Shown: positions 1 to 10,685, numbered from the stretch's first letter. The stretch is DNA of 15,128 nt from Desulfobacterales bacterium (GCA_029940345.1 JAOZRC010000050.1:1-15128); one strand, 5' to 3'. The notes: generated from the letters alone by a model not told the origin. Made by a program: numbers and translations.

Positions 1-133
<133 letters not shown>

Positions 134-277
134 TCAAATTAGAAACCTGGTAAAGCGGTCTTCCACCAAATTCGCATTTAAATATCGTATTTCGATTTTG
201 ATTAATCCCTTTAATACAAACAAGCTACAGCACATTAACTCAAGAAAAACAAAATCATAAAATCGGATCAGTTTAAT

Positions 278-748
278 CTACCATCTATAATGAGCAAAGG
301 CTTTATTCGCCTCAGCCATTTTGTGCGTGTCTTCGCGCTTTTTTATCGAAGCGCCTTTTGAATTGGCAGCGTCCATCAACTCAGCCGCCAGTTTGTTTGC
401 CATCCCCTTTTCAGCACGTTTGCTGGCAAAAGCCTTTATCCACCGAATACCAAGAGCTGTTCGCCTGGCAGGTCTTACTTCTTGGGGAATCTGGTAAGTG
501 GATCCTCCGACACGGCGCGATTTCACTTCAATTAACGGCCTTACATTATCTAATGCTTTTTCAAACACTTTTATTGGAGATTCATTTGTTTTCGCTTCAA
601 TGATATCGAACGCCCGGTATAATATAGACTCAGCCGTACTTTTTTTACCATCACGCATAATCGCCGTTATGAACATAGCCGCCATTGGGCTATTATATTT
701 TGAATCCGGCACGATCGGCCTTTTAGGCACTTCTCTTCTTCTTGGCAT
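278..748 (-). CDS. rpsG: 30S ribosomal protein S7
   Basis: S7 is a primary 16S rRNA-binding protein that nucleates assembly of the 30S head and lies near the E site. The 156-residue product has the normal family length. It shows the family hallmarks: N-terminal [11 protein letters not shown], the block [10 protein letters not shown] near residues 31-40, [20 protein letters not shown] near residues 69-88, and the C-terminal [20 protein letters not shown]. The ATG at 746-748 fits the conserved N-terminus, but its ribosome-binding site is weak (GGTG about 8 nt upstream), which suggests some coupling to rpsL 74 nt upstream. In E. coli S7 represses its own operon by binding the rpsL-rpsG spacer. 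I could not identify an equivalent structure in the 74-nt spacer here. Confidence 0.98.
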   Translation of the reverse strand: MPRRREVPKRPIVPDSKYNSPMAAMFITAIMRDGKKSTAESILYRAFDIIEAKTNESPIKVFEKALDNVRPLIEVKSRRVGGSTYQIPQEVRPARRTALGIRWIKAFASKRAEKGMANKLAAELMDAANSKGASIKKREDTHKMAEANKAFAHYRW

Positions 749-822
749 ACTTTACACCATTTTAATCTTTATTCCCACATATCTTATTTGGGATAATACA
801 TTCTTACCACTTACCAAAAACA

Positions 823-1194
823 CTATTTTGGTCGCTTGGCACCGTATTTTGATCGTCCTTGCTTGCGATCGGCCACACCCAACGTATCCAAGGTTCCCCT
901 GACTATATGGTATCTTACACCGGGAAGATCCTTGACGCGACCTCCACGGACCAATACAACAGAATGCTCTTGAAGATTATGTCCGATACCGGGGATGTAA
1001 GCTGTTACCTCAACCCCCGTGGTCAACCTAATCCGAGCCACCTTACGCAAAGCGGAATTCGGCTTTTTAGGCGTCGAGGTATAAACTCGAGTACATACGC
1101 CTCGTTTTTGCGGCGCTCCTTTTAATGCCGGCGTATTGGTTTTTTTCTTAATGCGCTTACGCCCTTTTCTTACAAGTTGATTAATCGTTGGCAT
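823..1194 (-). CDS. rpsL: 30S ribosomal protein S12
   Basis: S12 sits at the decoding centre of the 30S subunit and controls accuracy. The 123-residue product is typical in length: [12 protein letters not shown] at the start, [13 protein letters not shown] at residues 39-51 and GGRVKDLPG at residues 84-92. The lysines that matter for streptomycin (E. coli K42 and K87, numbered without Met) are present as K43 and K88, so no classical resistance substitution is seen. The neighbouring D89 is the aspartate methylthiolated by RimO in some bacteria. The ATG at 1192-1194 has a strong ribosome-binding site (GAAGGGGA). It is the first gene of the str-type group rpsL-rpsG-tuf and has its own promoter candidate at 1250-1278, separate from the upstream rpoBC genes. 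Confidence 0.98.
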   Translation of the reverse strand: MPTINQLVRKGRKRIKKKTNTPALKGAPQKRGVCTRVYTSTPKKPNSALRKVARIRLTTGVEVTAYIPGIGHNLQEHSVVLVRGGRVKDLPGVRYHIVRGTLDTLGVADRKQGRSKYGAKRPK

Positions 1195-1249
1195 AAAATC
1201 CCCTTCATTAATTTATACAAACATCATACCAGAAGCTGATAAAACGGAA

Positions 1250-1278
1250 TATCTACACATGAAATTGCCAGTTGTCAA
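1250..1278 (-). promoter_or_regulatory. Sigma70-type promoter candidate for rpsL-rpsG-tuf
   Basis: Read on the minus strand, a perfect TTGACA -35 hexamer (plus-strand 1273-1278) is followed after 17 bp by TAGATA (1250-1255). The -10 match is poor, and an alternative -10, GATATT, lies 2 bp further on. A start near 1243 would give a leader of about 50 nt before the rpsL ATG at 1194. The position, immediately upstream of the first str gene and after a 471-bp break from rpoC, supports it. No experiment is available. Confidence 0.55.
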
Positions 1279-1319
1279 GATATTTAAGGCTTAACTGCAA
1301 AATAAATCATAGTATTTTA

Positions 1320-1633
1320 GGCATCCTTCATTTAGCAGTTTAAACTTCTTCTGAAATGAAAGCTTTTCATATTTTATCTGATTTCTGAAAATACTGATTT
1401 TGAGAACAATTTTACAGATACTCGGAAGTCTTAAGTTCTCGTAACATAACATAATGAAATTTTTTACACTTAAAAAAACAAGTGCTGAAATTTTTTATAT
1501 GATTTCAACATGTTATCACAAATTTCTTTCTAAAAGATAAAGAACTTATGACTGTCGAAACAGATAGAAAAAAGCAATTTTTTAAAAAAATACGGAAAGA
1601 GTAAATTCCTTTCGGGCTGATATGAAGGATGCC
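1320..1633. repeat. Possible miniature inverted-repeat element (12-bp TIRs, 314 bp)
   Basis: GGCATCCTTCAT at 1320-1331 is repeated as its exact reverse complement at 1622-1633. Immediately outside the two ends lie GTATTTTA (1312-1319) and GTATTCTA (1634-1641), matching 7 of 8, as expected for an aged target-site duplication. The interior is AT-rich and codes for nothing. By rough count a 12-bp inverted repeat in 471 bp is unlikely by chance (under 1 in 100 before allowing for AT bias). No transposase is present, so if mobile it would be a non-autonomous MITE-like element. Chance, or a transcript-folding function, remains possible. Confidence 0.4.
1583..1616 (-). terminator. Rho-independent terminator candidate after rpoC
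   Basis: In the minus-strand transcript, GAAAG pairs with CTTTC across a 9-nt loop, extended by one outer C-G pair past a mismatch, and is followed by TATTTTTTT (plus-strand A-run 1584-1590). It lies about 50 nt after the rpoC stop. The stem is short, so efficiency is uncertain. Confidence 0.4.
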
Positions 1634-1665
1634 GTATTCTAAATTACGCTTATCCAGTCCAATCA

Positions 1666-4600
1666 CTAGGCCGTTTCCCATTCGATTTCTAATTCACGAT
1701 GCTTCGGGAACCCCGTACCAGCAGGTATTGTACGCCCCATAATGACATTTTCCTTCAAACCTCTGAGGTGATCCTTTTTCCCGGCAATACTGGCCTCGGT
1801 TAGCACTTTGGTTGTTTCCTGAAAGGAAGCCGCTGATATAAAACTGTCTGTGCTTAAAGATGCTTTGGTGATTCCTAAAATCAATGGCTCGGCAGTGGCC
1901 GGTTTGCCTCCTTCGGCACTTATAGCCATGTTCACATTTCTGAAATTAAGTTTATCAACCTGTTCTTCGGTGATAAAATCAGTATCGCCAGGATCGGTCA
2001 CTTTAGCCCGCCGCATCATCTGACGGACAATGACTTCAATATGTTTATCGTTAATTTGAACACCTTGCAGCCGGTAAACTTCCTGCACCTCATCCACTAA
2101 ATATTGGGCGAGTTCGATTTCACCCTTAATATTCAAAACATCCTGCGGATTAGCGGAACCACCGATAAGCGGGTCACCTGCACGAACGTAATCGCCTTCA
2201 TAAACACTGATATGCTTCCCACGAGGAATTAAATATTCCTTTTTCTCTCCGACCTCGTCGACCGGCGTTACAACCACTTTTTGTTTCCCTTTTTTAGTTG
2301 TTTTAGGGATGGAAATGTAACCGTCAATTTCAGTCAGAACCGCCAATTCTTTAGGTTTACGAACTTCAAAAAGTTCTGCCACACGCGGAAGGCCGCCTGT
2401 GATATCCTTTGTTTTAGTAGTCGCCCGTGGAAGCTTGGCTAAAATATCCCCGCCTTTTACCATTTCACCTTCGTCCACTAAAAGGATGGCATCAATTGGT
2501 AAAAAATTACGCGCCACTCCGACTCCGCCAGGAAGTGAGATGGTATTGCCCGACTCATCTTTAATGGAAATACGCGGCCTGTCATCAACATTTTTGGATT
2601 CGATAATCGTTCGACTGGCTTTTCCAGTCACCGGATCAACTTTGTAATCCATCGTCCGTTTATCAATGATATCTCCGAATTTCACAAACCCATCCACTTC
2701 ACTTAAAATGGGAGTCGTGAAAGGATCCCATACAGCTAATAAATCATCGACAGCAACCGTGTCACCGTCCTCAACAGCAAGATGGGCTCCGTAAATCACT
2801 TGGAACCGCTCTCGTTCACGCCCGGAAGCACTGATAATAGAAAATTCACCGCCCTGACGATTCATTACTACAATTTCATTTGCATCATTTTTGGCTATAT
2901 GTAAATCAATAAACTGAATCGTTCCCTCAGAACGGGCTTTTATATCTGCCTGTTCAACCCTTCGGCTTGCCGTTCCACCGATATGAAACGTGCGCATCGT
3001 CAATTGGGTTCCAGGTTCGCCAATCGATTGCGCCGCCAATATTCCGACAGCCTGACCGATCTCAATAGGAGCGCCGTGCGCCAAATCACGGCCATAACAG
3101 CTCGAACATACGCCGTTATCCGTTTGGCAAGTCAGCACAGATCGAATTTTAGCACTGGTAATATTAGCCTTTTCAATTCTTTCAACAGCGTCTTCATCAA
3201 TTTCTCTGCCGGTTGCAACAAGGCATTCATCGGTATACGGATCGCGTATATCTTCATTGGTTATTCGTCCCAATATGCGATCTCCGAGTCGTTGAATAAT
3301 CTCGCCGCCTTCCATAAGCGGTTCAACTTTAATACCTCGCTGAGTTCCGCAATCTTCTTCAAGTATGGTGCAGTCCTGTGCGACATCAGCCAAACGGCGT
3401 GTTAAATAACCCGAATTGGCGGTTTTTAACGCGGTGTCAGCGAGTCCTTTACGAGCGCCGTGCGTGGATATAAAATATTGTAAAACGGAAAGGCCTTCTC
3501 TGAAATTAGCCTGAATCGGCGTTTCGATTATCTCGCCGGAAGGTTTGGCCATCAATCCACGCATACCGGCAAGTTGGCGCATCTGATCTTTACTGCCCCG
3601 AGCGCCTGAGTCCGCCATCATATAAATCGGATTAAAGCTTTCTTCATAAACAGGCCGCCCGTTCTCATCATTTAGCGAGTTTCCATGCTTATCTTTAACA
3701 AGCGCGTTTTTCATTGAATCCATCATCGCCTCGGCCACTTCATCCGTAGCTTTGGCCCAGATATCCACAACTTTATTATACTTCTCACCCGGTGTGATCA
3801 GACCATCATTGTACTGAGCATCGATTTTTTTAACCTGTATCTCCGCTGCCTTGCATATTTCCCATTTAGACGGCGGAACAATCATGGCATCTATAGAAAT
3901 AGACAATCCGCCTTCAGTGGAATAGCGATAACCGATATTCTTGAGTCGGTCAGCCATCATCACCGTAGCTTTCGGCCCTAAATTACGATACGCATAGTCA
4001 ATCAACTTGCGAATAGATCCCTTATCTTGTACTTTGTTCACAATCTCAAAAGGCATACCGGACCGTTTGTCGATAACCTTAAAAATATGCCAGGCGTTAT
4101 CTACATAAACTTCACAACTGATACCGTTCACGGGTAGCGAGAAAACTGTTTCCGCTTCGGCTTTACGTGCGCCGAACTGCTCTATGAATTCATCTGTGTT
4201 AAGCCATCCGATAAGGTCGCTTCGATTGTCCGGAGCATCGCTTTCTTTAAGATCAAGTTCTTGCGATTCCACATTCCGATTTAACGCTTCGGTTGACAGA
4301 TCATCAAAATTCGCCCCCGCGTGCAACCGCTCTGAAAATTCATGCGCTTCATCTCTATCGGAAGCGACAATACGTTTCAGCTTCAATATATTATTTTCAG
4401 GAATAATTTCCCACAACAAAACACGCCCAACGGTGGTTTCTACGATTTTATCTTTGATGCGAACCCGTATCGCCGCGTGCAGGTCCGCAGCTCCGGCGTT
4501 ATAAGCGGAACGCACTTCATCAAAATCAGCAAAAAGTTTACCAGAACCGTGCGCATTTCTAATTGAACGCGTCATATAGTATGTACCTAAAACGATATCC

Positions 4601-6111
4601 TGACTCGGTACGATGATGGGGCTTCCACTCGCCGGAGATAGGATATTATTACTGGAAAGCATCAAAATACGCGCTTCTATTTGCGCTTCAACCGAGAGCG
4701 GAATGTGGATCGCCATCTGGTCGCCATCAAAGTCGGCATTAAAGGCCGTACAGACCAGTGGGTGCAATTGCATGGCTTTGCCTTCAATAAGAATGGGTTC
4801 GAATGCCTGAAATCCCAAGCGATGAAGTGTTGGCGCCCGATTGAGCATTACCGGATATTCTCGGACAACTTCGTCTAGCGTATCCCAGACTTCGGGTTCT
4901 TCCCGTTCAACCATTCGCTTTGCACTTTTGACTGTTGAAACAAGTCCTTTTTTTTCCAGAAGGTAATATACAAAAGGCTTAAATAATTCCAGCGCGATTT
5001 TTTTAGGCAGACCGCATTGATGAAGTCGGAGTTCGGGACCGACTGTAACAACGGTTCTGCCGGAATAATCCACCCGTTTTCCTAGTAAATTTTGACGAAA
5101 GCGTCCCTGTTTGCCTTTAAGTGTATCACTTAAAGATTTTAAAGGCCTTTTATTCGTGCCTGTAATGGTTCGACCATGACGTCCGTTGTCAAACAAAACA
5201 TCAACGGCTTCCTGGAGCATCCGTTTTTCGTTGCGCACAATAATATCAGGCGCTTTCAATTCGATCAGCCGTTTTAAACGATTATTCCGATTAATTACCC
5301 TGCGGTATAGATCATTAAGGTCCGATGTCGCAAACCGTCCGCCTTCAAGGGGAACCAATGGCCGCAAGTCCGGCGGCAGAACCGGAACCACTTCCAAGAC
5401 CATCCAGGTCGGATCAATTCCAGAACGGCGAAAAGCATCAATAATTCTCAAACGTTTTGAAAATTTTTGTCTTTTAGCGACCGAACCCGTCTTTTTAATG
5501 TCAATTTTCAGTTTTTTATATTCGGCTTCCAAATCAATTCGGGATAACATCTCCCTGATCGCTTCAGCGCCGATGCCAAATTCAAAGGCCGGTCCGTATC
5601 GGTCAACCGCATCCTGATATTGTTCGGGAGAAAGGAGTTGTCCGTAACTCAGATCGGTGTCCTTCGGATCCAATATGATATAACAGTCAAAATAAAGAAC
5701 TTTTTCAATATTTTTTAATGAAATATCAAGTAAATTACAAATTTTACTAGGAAGGCTTTTTAAAAACCAGATATGTGCGCAAGGGGTCGCCAATTCAATA
5801 TGCGCCATGCGTTCGCGGCGCACTTTAGACTGAATGACTTCCACACCGCATTTTTCGCAAATAACACCACGGTGCTTCATACGTTTATATTTACCACAAT
5901 TGCATTCATAGTCCTTGGTCGGTCCGAAAATTTTAGCGCAAAAAAGCCCGTCACGTTCGGGTTTGAAAGTCCGATAATTGATTGTTTCCGGCTTTTTTAT
6001 CTCACCATGCGACCATTTCAGAATCGTTTCTGGAGAGGCTAATGCTACTTGAACGCCACTATAAAGCTTGGGATTCGTCGGTTTTGCGAAAAAATCGTAT
6101 ACTGTTTCCAA
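1666..6111 (-). CDS. rpoC: RNA polymerase subunit beta' with a parvulin-like insertion
   Basis: RpoC forms the active site and clamp of RNA polymerase. The 1481-residue product has all core signatures: first zinc site C70/C72/C85/C88, the catalytic loop NADFDGDQM with Mg-binding D460, D462 and D464, second zinc site C921/C995/C1002/C1005, and the trigger loop [10 protein letters not shown] with H1043. An SI3-like insertion (about residues 1050-1237) interrupts the trigger loop, as in Gram-negative lineages. Zinc site 1 and the NADFDGD loop align to E. coli with no offset. Zinc site 2 and the trigger loop are shifted by exactly 107, so a net 107 residues are inserted between 464 and 921, located at about 571-686 (separate entry). 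The start is TTG at 6109-6111, with GGAG 7 nt upstream; the next in-frame Met is residue 78, inside the zinc domain. It lies 52 nt after rpoB, so the two are presumably co-transcribed. Confidence 0.98.
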   Translation of the reverse strand: METVYDFFAKPTNPKLYSGVQVALASPETILKWSHGEIKKPETINYRTFKPERDGLFCAKIFGPTKDYECNCGKYKRMKHRGVICEKCGVEVIQSKVRRERMAHIELATPCAHIWFLKSLPSKICNLLDISLKNIEKVLYFDCYIILDPKDTDLSYGQLLSPEQYQDAVDRYGPAFEFGIGAEAIREMLSRIDLEAEYKKLKIDIKKTGSVAKRQKFSKRLRIIDAFRRSGIDPTWMVLEVVPVLPPDLRPLVPLEGGRFATSDLNDLYRRVINRNNRLKRLIELKAPDIIVRNEKRMLQEAVDVLFDNGRHGRTITGTNKRPLKSLSDTLKGKQGRFRQNLLGKRVDYSGRTVVTVGPELRLHQCGLPKKIALELFKPFVYYLLEKKGLVSTVKSAKRMVEREEPEVWDTLDEVVREYPVMLNRAPTLHRLGFQAFEPILIEGKAMQLHPLVCTAFNADFDGDQMAIHIPLSVEAQIEARILMLSSNNILSPASGSPIIVPSQDIVLGTYYMTRSIRNAHGSGKLFADFDEVRSAYNAGAADLHAAIRVRIKDKIVETTVGRVLLWEIIPENNILKLKRIVASDRDEAHEFSERLHAGANFDDLSTEALNRNVESQELDLKESDAPDNRSDLIGWLNTDEFIEQFGARKAEAETVFSLPVNGISCEVYVDNAWHIFKVIDKRSGMPFEIVNKVQDKGSIRKLIDYAYRNLGPKATVMMADRLKNIGYRYSTEGGLSISIDAMIVPPSKWEICKAAEIQVKKIDAQYNDGLITPGEKYNKVVDIWAKATDEVAEAMMDSMKNALVKDKHGNSLNDENGRPVYEESFNPIYMMADSGARGSKDQMRQLAGMRGLMAKPSGEIIETPIQANFREGLSVLQYFISTHGARKGLADTALKTANSGYLTRRLADVAQDCTILEEDCGTQRGIKVEPLMEGGEIIQRLGDRILGRITNEDIRDPYTDECLVATGREIDEDAVERIEKANITSAKIRSVLTCQTDNGVCSSCYGRDLAHGAPIEIGQAVGILAAQSIGEPGTQLTMRTFHIGGTASRRVEQADIKARSEGTIQFIDLHIAKNDANEIVVMNRQGGEFSIISASGRERERFQVIYGAHLAVEDGDTVAVDDLLAVWDPFTTPILSEVDGFVKFGDIIDKRTMDYKVDPVTGKASRTIIESKNVDDRPRISIKDESGNTISLPGGVGVARNFLPIDAILLVDEGEMVKGGDILAKLPRATTKTKDITGGLPRVAELFEVRKPKELAVLTEIDGYISIPKTTKKGKQKVVVTPVDEVGEKKEYLIPRGKHISVYEGDYVRAGDPLIGGSANPQDVLNIKGEIELAQYLVDEVQEVYRLQGVQINDKHIEVIVRQMMRRAKVTDPGDTDFITEEQVDKLNFRNVNMAISAEGGKPATAEPLILGITKASLSTDSFISAASFQETTKVLTEASIAGKKDHLRGLKENVIMGRTIPAGTGFPKHRELEIEWETA
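4060..4392 (-). other. Parvulin/PpiC-like domain inserted in RpoC (residues about 574-684)
   Basis: The segment lies between [11 protein letters not shown] (562-572) and MPFEIVNK (686-693), which are adjacent in E. coli beta'. Within it, [20 protein letters not shown] (587-606) matches the parvulin pattern of an A-E-x-L helix followed by G-a-d-F-a-x-L-A. Next, SDLIGWL (631-637) matches G-D-L-G-W-f, and FSLPVNGIS (657-665) matches f-x-l-k-x-G-e-I-S. Finally [10 protein letters not shown] (674-683) matches the closing G-y-H-I-i-K-v-x-x-x-R strand. The order and spacing are those of the Rotamase/PpiC family (PrsA, SurA, PpiD). The late His (H675) is kept, but the early active-site His of the 'HIL' strand appears to be Arg (R580), so catalysis is doubtful. 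The recognition is by eye; a profile search was not possible. Confidence 0.75.
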
Positions 6112-6126
6112 AATAGTCTCCTTTGC

Positions 6127-6172
6127 AAAGTGTAAAGTGAAAAGCTATCAGTAAATCGTAACTTTAAACTTT
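6127..6172. repeat. Inverted heptamer pairs in the rpoB-rpoC spacer
   Basis: Plus-strand AAAGTGT-AAAGTGA (6127-6140) faces AACTTTA-AACTTTA (6160-6173). AAAGTGTAAAGT pairs with ACTTTAAACTTT at 11 of 12 positions across a 22-nt loop. The right arm overlaps the last rpoB codons. Each arm is itself a heptamer dimer. An imperfect hairpin in the rpoBC mRNA is possible; there is no T-run, so it is not an ordinary terminator. Confidence 0.55.
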
Positions 6173-9100
6173 ATCCTCATTAAGCGTTACCTCTATCCCC
6201 AGACTTTGCAATTCTTTAGTCAGAACCCTAAAGGATTCCGGAATACCCGGTTCCAGTGTATTGTGGCCTTTCACAATTTTTTCATACATCCGCGTTCTTC
6301 CGGCCATGTCATCCGATTTTACCGTTAAAAACTCCTGAAGCGAACTAGCCGCGCCATAAGCTTCCATCGCCCAGACCTCCATCTCACCGAGACGTTGACC
6401 TCCGAATTGGGCTTTGCCGCCTAATGGTTGTTGAGTCACAAGTGAGTAAGGTCCGATGGAACGCGCATGGATTTTATCATCCACTAAATGGTGAAGTTTC
6501 AACATATACATTGTGCCGACTGTGATTTTGCCTTTAAATTTTTCTCCGGTGCGTCCGTCATACAATGTTGCCTGGGCGGTCTGACTTAAACCCGCCTCTG
6601 TCAAAAGTGCTTTGATTTCATCCTCTTTGGCACCGTCAAAAACCGGTGTGGCGATATGCACGCCTTCACGATAATACCCAGCCAACACTTCCAATTCATC
6701 GTCCGCCAGATCATCCATTTGCGCAATCGCATTACCTGATTGGTCAATCCGATCAGTTGTCAGTTTTGTGTCAGAATTGGAAAAAATACGCTTCATTTTG
6801 GCCCGCAAATCTATGAATTTCTTTTCCTCCAGCAACTTGTTAATTTGCAGACCAAGTGATCTTGCGGCGTAACCCAGATGAATTTCCAAAACCTGGCCAA
6901 CATTCATACGCGAGGGTACGCCCAAAGGGTTTAAAACCATATCAACCGTTGTGCCGTCTTTGAAATAAGGAAGATCTTCTTGGGGCAAAATGCGTGAAAC
7001 AACACCTTTGTTTCCGTGCCGGCCGGCCATTTTATCACCGACCGAGAGCTTTCGTTTCATGGCGACATAGATCTTTACCATTTTAATTACCCCAGGAGGT
7101 AAATCGTCACCTTTTTCAAAACGACTGACACTCTTGTAAAAGTCATCATTACATCGCTTTATTTCCTGTTTATATTTTTTCAGCAACGCGTCGACCTGTT
7201 CCGTACATTTTTCATCAACGAGCACTAAACGTTCGAATACGGATAAAGGTATATCCGCCAATTGTTTAGATTCGATCTTATCCCCTTTGGCTATAAGCAC
7301 CTTTCGGTTTTGTTTTAGATTGGCAGCGGATGTTTGCCCAACCAACAATTTTTGAAGTGATTGACTTGCCATTAAATTAATTACGAAACGTTCGTCCTCA
7401 CGCTTTTTCTCAAGTACCTCTATTTCACGGTCCTCAATCAGACGCGTGCGTTCATCTTTCTCAACGCCTTTTCTTGAAAAAATTTTGGCATCAATAACAA
7501 TGCCTTGGACACCGGGAGGGACGCGAAGTGATGTGTCTTTGACATCACCGGCTTTCTCACCGAAAATAGCGCGTAAAAGTTTTTCTTCGGGTGACAATTG
7601 GGTTTCACCCTTGGGTGTTATTTTGCCCACCAGGATATCACTGGGACGCACCTCCGCACCCAATACGATAACGCCACTGTCATCTAAGTATTTTAAGGCG
7701 TCTTCTCCAACATTGGGAATATCCCTGGTGATATCCTCTTTACCGAGTTTGGTGTCTCTGGCAATGACTTCAAATTCCTCAATATGAATGGAAGTATATA
7801 CACCCTCGCGATGGAGTCTTTCACCCACGAGAATCGAATCTTCAAAATTATACCCTCCCCAAGGCATAAAAGCGACGATCACATTTTTTCCAAGCGCCAA
7901 TTCGCCCTGTTCGGTCGCAGGCCCATCGGCAATTATTTCGCCTGCCTTCACATACTGGCCTTTTTTCACTATTGGGCGATGATTAAAACACGTATTCTGA
8001 TTTGTACGGACAAATTTAGAAAGAGTGTATACCGACGAAATATTATTTTTAAGGTGATCATATCGAATTACGATGCGTGATGCATCCACGTCGGTGACAA
8101 CCCCGTCCGCTTTGGCAATAACGGTCACACCTGAATCCTTGGCCACGACGTTTTCAATCCCGGTACCTACTAAAGGCGCACTTGCGTTAAGCAGGGGCAC
8201 TGCCTGCCGCATCATGTTAGAACCCATAAGAGCGCGGTTAGCGTCATCGTTCTCCAAAAAGGGGATTAATGAGGCTGAGACACTTACCAATTGGTTAGGC
8301 GAAACATCCATCAGTGCGATGTTCTCACGCTTCGTCATCATCAGTTCGCCCTCAACCCGCGACGTTACCATTGGATTAACATAACGCCCCAAATCATCTA
8401 TCGGCGCATTCGCCTGCGCAATCGGTATCTGTTTTTCATCAAAAGCGCTTAAAAATTTGACTTGGGAGGTGACATCACCATTTTCAACAACGCGGTAGGG
8501 CGTTTCGATAAATCCGTATTGATTGACATTCGCATACGTGCTTAATGAAACGATCAGACCGATATTGGGACCTTCCGGTGTTTCAATCGGGCATATTCGC
8601 CCGTAATGCGACGGATGAACATCCCTTACTTCAAAACCGGCCCGTTCACGGGTCAGGCCGCCCGGCCCCAATGCGGAAAGGCGACGTTTATGGGTCGTTT
8701 CCGATAGCGCGTTGGTCTGATCCATAAACTGGCTTAATTGGCTGGTGCCGAAAAACTCTTTCACCACTGATGTAACCGGTTTGGGATTGACCAAATCATC
8801 AGGCATAAGCGCATCAACTTCTTGTAAGCTCATACGCTCTTTTATCGCGCGTTCCATGCGCACCAGACCAACACGATACTGATTTTCCAACAATTCGCCA
8901 ACCGAGCGTACGCGTCGGTTGCCCAGATGGTCGATGTCATCAACAACACCTTGAGTTTCGCGCAACTCAATCATTTTCTTTGCTGTGAGCAAAATATCTT
9001 CTTTACGAAGCGTTTTAACATCATTGGGAGTGTCAATACCAAGACGGCTGTTAATTTTATGACGTCCGACGATGGAAAGATCATAATAAGCCGGTTTGAA

Positions 9101-10564
9101 GAACATATTGTCAACGAATTCCTGGGCGACATCAAACGTTGCCGGATTTCCCGGTCGCAGCCTTCGATAGAGTTCTAGCATGGCTTCCTCGCGGCCGTCG
9201 ACTTTATCCAGCATCAGTGTTTTATGAATCGAAACACTTTTTTTGCTTGGCGTCACATCAACAAGATCAATTGAAGTGATACCGTTTTCGAGCAACTCCG
9301 TATATAAATTTTCTGTTACCACCTCGTTTGGCCGGAGGATTGTTTCTTGGGTTACCGGTTCTTTAACAGTTCGAGCCGAAATAAAGGCATTATCATCTTT
9401 GAAAAAAGATTCAAGTGGAATGGAGATGCGGTCTATTGCGGCTGATTTGATTTTTTCAATCGCACCAGCATTAAATGGCCTTCCTTCTTTTACAATCAGG
9501 GCACCGGTGTCAGGATTTACAATATCTTGAAGCGCACGCCGCTTTTCAAAGAAAAAATTGATATCCTCACCCTGGGGCAGATTGGATTTCTGAAGTGCAT
9601 GTGATTTTTCAAAAATTGACTTAGTAAAATGAAATGCATGTTGGCAAATCAGTTCCTGATGCCGAATTCGGTTTTCCTGACCGATTTCCGCATCCAGAGC
9701 CTGAAAAAACGCCTTGCGATGATACTCGCGCTTTTCGATATTAGCCAAACTGTTAAAGACCTCTCCAGGTAATTTCCCACGTAATTTATTCAGCACCACA
9801 GTCGCCAGCGTAAAGAAACCGATTTTGAGAAACATTGTTTCTTCGTCAAGGATAAAAGTTTCCGGTTGGCCATAAAAAATATCTATAATATCTTCAACGG
9901 TGTATCCGAATGTTTTAAACAAAAGGGTGATGGGAAATTTGCGACGTCGGTCAATACGGATATTCACAATCGCTTTGTGATCAATCTCCATATCCACCCA
10001 AGATCCTCGCACCGGGATAATTCGCGCGCTATAAATCACTTTCCCGCTGGAATGACTTTTACCTTTGTCGTGAGCGAAAAAAACACCGGAGGAACGATGG
10101 AGTTGGCTTACAACCACACGTTCGGTACCGTTAATGACAAAAGTGCCGCGCGAAGTCATCAAAGGGAGGGCTCCGAAATATATTTCCTGCTCTTTTATGT
10201 CCCGAATACTGGAAACACCCGTTTCTTTATCAACATCATACACTACCAATCGGACAGTGATTCGAATCGGTATTTCGTAGGTCATCCCGCTGTGGATGCA
10301 TTCCTCGACATCATTCTTCGATTCTACGAAACGATAAGAAACAAACTCAAGAGATGCGCACCCGGTGAAATCTTTAATCGGAAAAACAGACTTAAAAACA
10401 GTCTGCAGGCCTATGTCATCTCTTTGAACCGGATCAATATCCTTTTGCAAAAATCGATTATACGATTGGCGCTGAACTCCTATAAGATCAGGAATATCTG
10501 TAATTTTCTTAATTTTACCGAAGTTTTTACGAATGCGTCGAACTGCCATAGGCTTTGCGGACAT
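6164..10564 (-). CDS. rpoB: RNA polymerase subunit beta
   Basis: RpoB forms the other half of the polymerase cleft and binds rifamycins. Recognised blocks include [19 protein letters not shown] (140-158), the rifampicin region [20 protein letters not shown] (608-627), [20 protein letters not shown] (633-652), and [12 protein letters not shown] (1176-1187) with catalytic lysines K1178 and K1186. D615, H625 and S630, the main rifampicin-resistance sites (E. coli 516, 526, 531), are wild type. An SI2-like region lies near 1020-1165. At 1466 residues it is about 120 longer than E. coli, mostly from an extra segment at about 248-343. The frame stays open for 34 codons further upstream, but I chose the ATG at 10562-10564: AAGGAG lies 6 nt before it, the family N-terminus follows, and the upstream extension is only translated tandem repeat and spacer. 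Confidence 0.97.
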   Translation of the reverse strand: MSAKPMAVRRIRKNFGKIKKITDIPDLIGVQRQSYNRFLQKDIDPVQRDDIGLQTVFKSVFPIKDFTGCASLEFVSYRFVESKNDVEECIHSGMTYEIPIRITVRLVVYDVDKETGVSSIRDIKEQEIYFGALPLMTSRGTFVINGTERVVVSQLHRSSGVFFAHDKGKSHSSGKVIYSARIIPVRGSWVDMEIDHKAIVNIRIDRRRKFPITLLFKTFGYTVEDIIDIFYGQPETFILDEETMFLKIGFFTLATVVLNKLRGKLPGEVFNSLANIEKREYHRKAFFQALDAEIGQENRIRHQELICQHAFHFTKSIFEKSHALQKSNLPQGEDINFFFEKRRALQDIVNPDTGALIVKEGRPFNAGAIEKIKSAAIDRISIPLESFFKDDNAFISARTVKEPVTQETILRPNEVVTENLYTELLENGITSIDLVDVTPSKKSVSIHKTLMLDKVDGREEAMLELYRRLRPGNPATFDVAQEFVDNMFFKPAYYDLSIVGRHKINSRLGIDTPNDVKTLRKEDILLTAKKMIELRETQGVVDDIDHLGNRRVRSVGELLENQYRVGLVRMERAIKERMSLQEVDALMPDDLVNPKPVTSVVKEFFGTSQLSQFMDQTNALSETTHKRRLSALGPGGLTRERAGFEVRDVHPSHYGRICPIETPEGPNIGLIVSLSTYANVNQYGFIETPYRVVENGDVTSQVKFLSAFDEKQIPIAQANAPIDDLGRYVNPMVTSRVEGELMMTKRENIALMDVSPNQLVSVSASLIPFLENDDANRALMGSNMMRQAVPLLNASAPLVGTGIENVVAKDSGVTVIAKADGVVTDVDASRIVIRYDHLKNNISSVYTLSKFVRTNQNTCFNHRPIVKKGQYVKAGEIIADGPATEQGELALGKNVIVAFMPWGGYNFEDSILVGERLHREGVYTSIHIEEFEVIARDTKLGKEDITRDIPNVGEDALKYLDDSGVIVLGAEVRPSDILVGKITPKGETQLSPEEKLLRAIFGEKAGDVKDTSLRVPPGVQGIVIDAKIFSRKGVEKDERTRLIEDREIEVLEKKREDERFVINLMASQSLQKLLVGQTSAANLKQNRKVLIAKGDKIESKQLADIPLSVFERLVLVDEKCTEQVDALLKKYKQEIKRCNDDFYKSVSRFEKGDDLPPGVIKMVKIYVAMKRKLSVGDKMAGRHGNKGVVSRILPQEDLPYFKDGTTVDMVLNPLGVPSRMNVGQVLEIHLGYAARSLGLQINKLLEEKKFIDLRAKMKRIFSNSDTKLTTDRIDQSGNAIAQMDDLADDELEVLAGYYREGVHIATPVFDGAKEDEIKALLTEAGLSQTAQATLYDGRTGEKFKGKITVGTMYMLKLHHLVDDKIHARSIGPYSLVTQQPLGGKAQFGGQRLGEMEVWAMEAYGAASSLQEFLTVKSDDMAGRTRMYEKIVKGHNTLEPGIPESFRVLTKELQSLGIEVTLNEDKV
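9536..9823 (-). other. Extra helical segment in RpoB SI1 region (residues about 248-343)
   Basis: From the conserved VINGTER block (offset +6 to E. coli) to the rifampicin region (offset +99), RpoB gains about 93 residues. Normal SI1/BBM1 sequence resumes at [20 protein letters not shown] (342-361), so the addition falls just before it. It is rich in Lys, Glu, Phe and His, contains [17 protein letters not shown] (274-290) and looks helical. It matches no domain I recognise. The frame is open throughout and the base composition does not differ visibly from its surroundings. Confidence 0.6.
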
Positions 10565-10575
10565 AGTATCTCCTT

Positions 10576-10614
<39 letters not shown>

Positions 10615-10619
10615 GAAAA

Positions 10620-10685
10620 GAAGTGTGAAGTTTAAAGGTCAATGCCCGATTTGAAAGCCTTAACATTTAAATCACTTCACACTTC
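10620..10685. repeat. Perfect 12-bp inverted repeat in the rplL-rpoB spacer
   Basis: GAAGTGTGAAGT (10620-10631) is the exact reverse complement of ACTTCACACTTC (10674-10685), with a 42-nt gap. Each arm is a heptamer near-dimer (GAAGTGT-GAAGTTT; ACTTCAC-ACTTCAA). In RNA it would form a hairpin between rplL and rpoB, where E. coli has its attenuator and RNase III site. There is no T-run, so a processing or stability role is one inference and a mere repeat relic another. Confidence 0.7.

Larger units (their letters stand above)
1195..1665. other. AT-rich rpoC-rpsL spacer, 471 bp, non-coding
   Basis: No credible protein or RNA gene is seen here. It holds the rpsL promoter candidate (1250-1278), a terminator candidate just after rpoC (1583-1616), a possible small inverted-repeat element spanning 1320-1633, and a 12-nt direct repeat TGAAATTTTTTA at 1455-1466 and 1486-1497. 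It is the longest gene-free stretch of the window and separates the rpoBC transcription unit from the str genes. Confidence 0.8.

Noticed and set aside
498..902. 134-codon plus-strand frame with hydrophobic stretches spanning rpsG, the spacer and rpsL
   Set aside because: It overlaps two conserved ribosomal protein genes on the other strand. The apparent membrane segments come from reverse reading of basic codons and an AT-rich spacer.
4054..4401. Frameshift or assembly error as the cause of the extra RpoC segment
   Set aside because: The reading frame is open and in register on both sides, and the inserted sequence itself carries ordered parvulin motifs, which random out-of-frame sequence would not.
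5186..5617. 143-codon plus-strand open frame opposite rpoC
   Set aside because: It is antisense to the conserved zipper, lid and rudder region of RpoC, with Ser/Arg-rich composition typical of a reverse-frame shadow.
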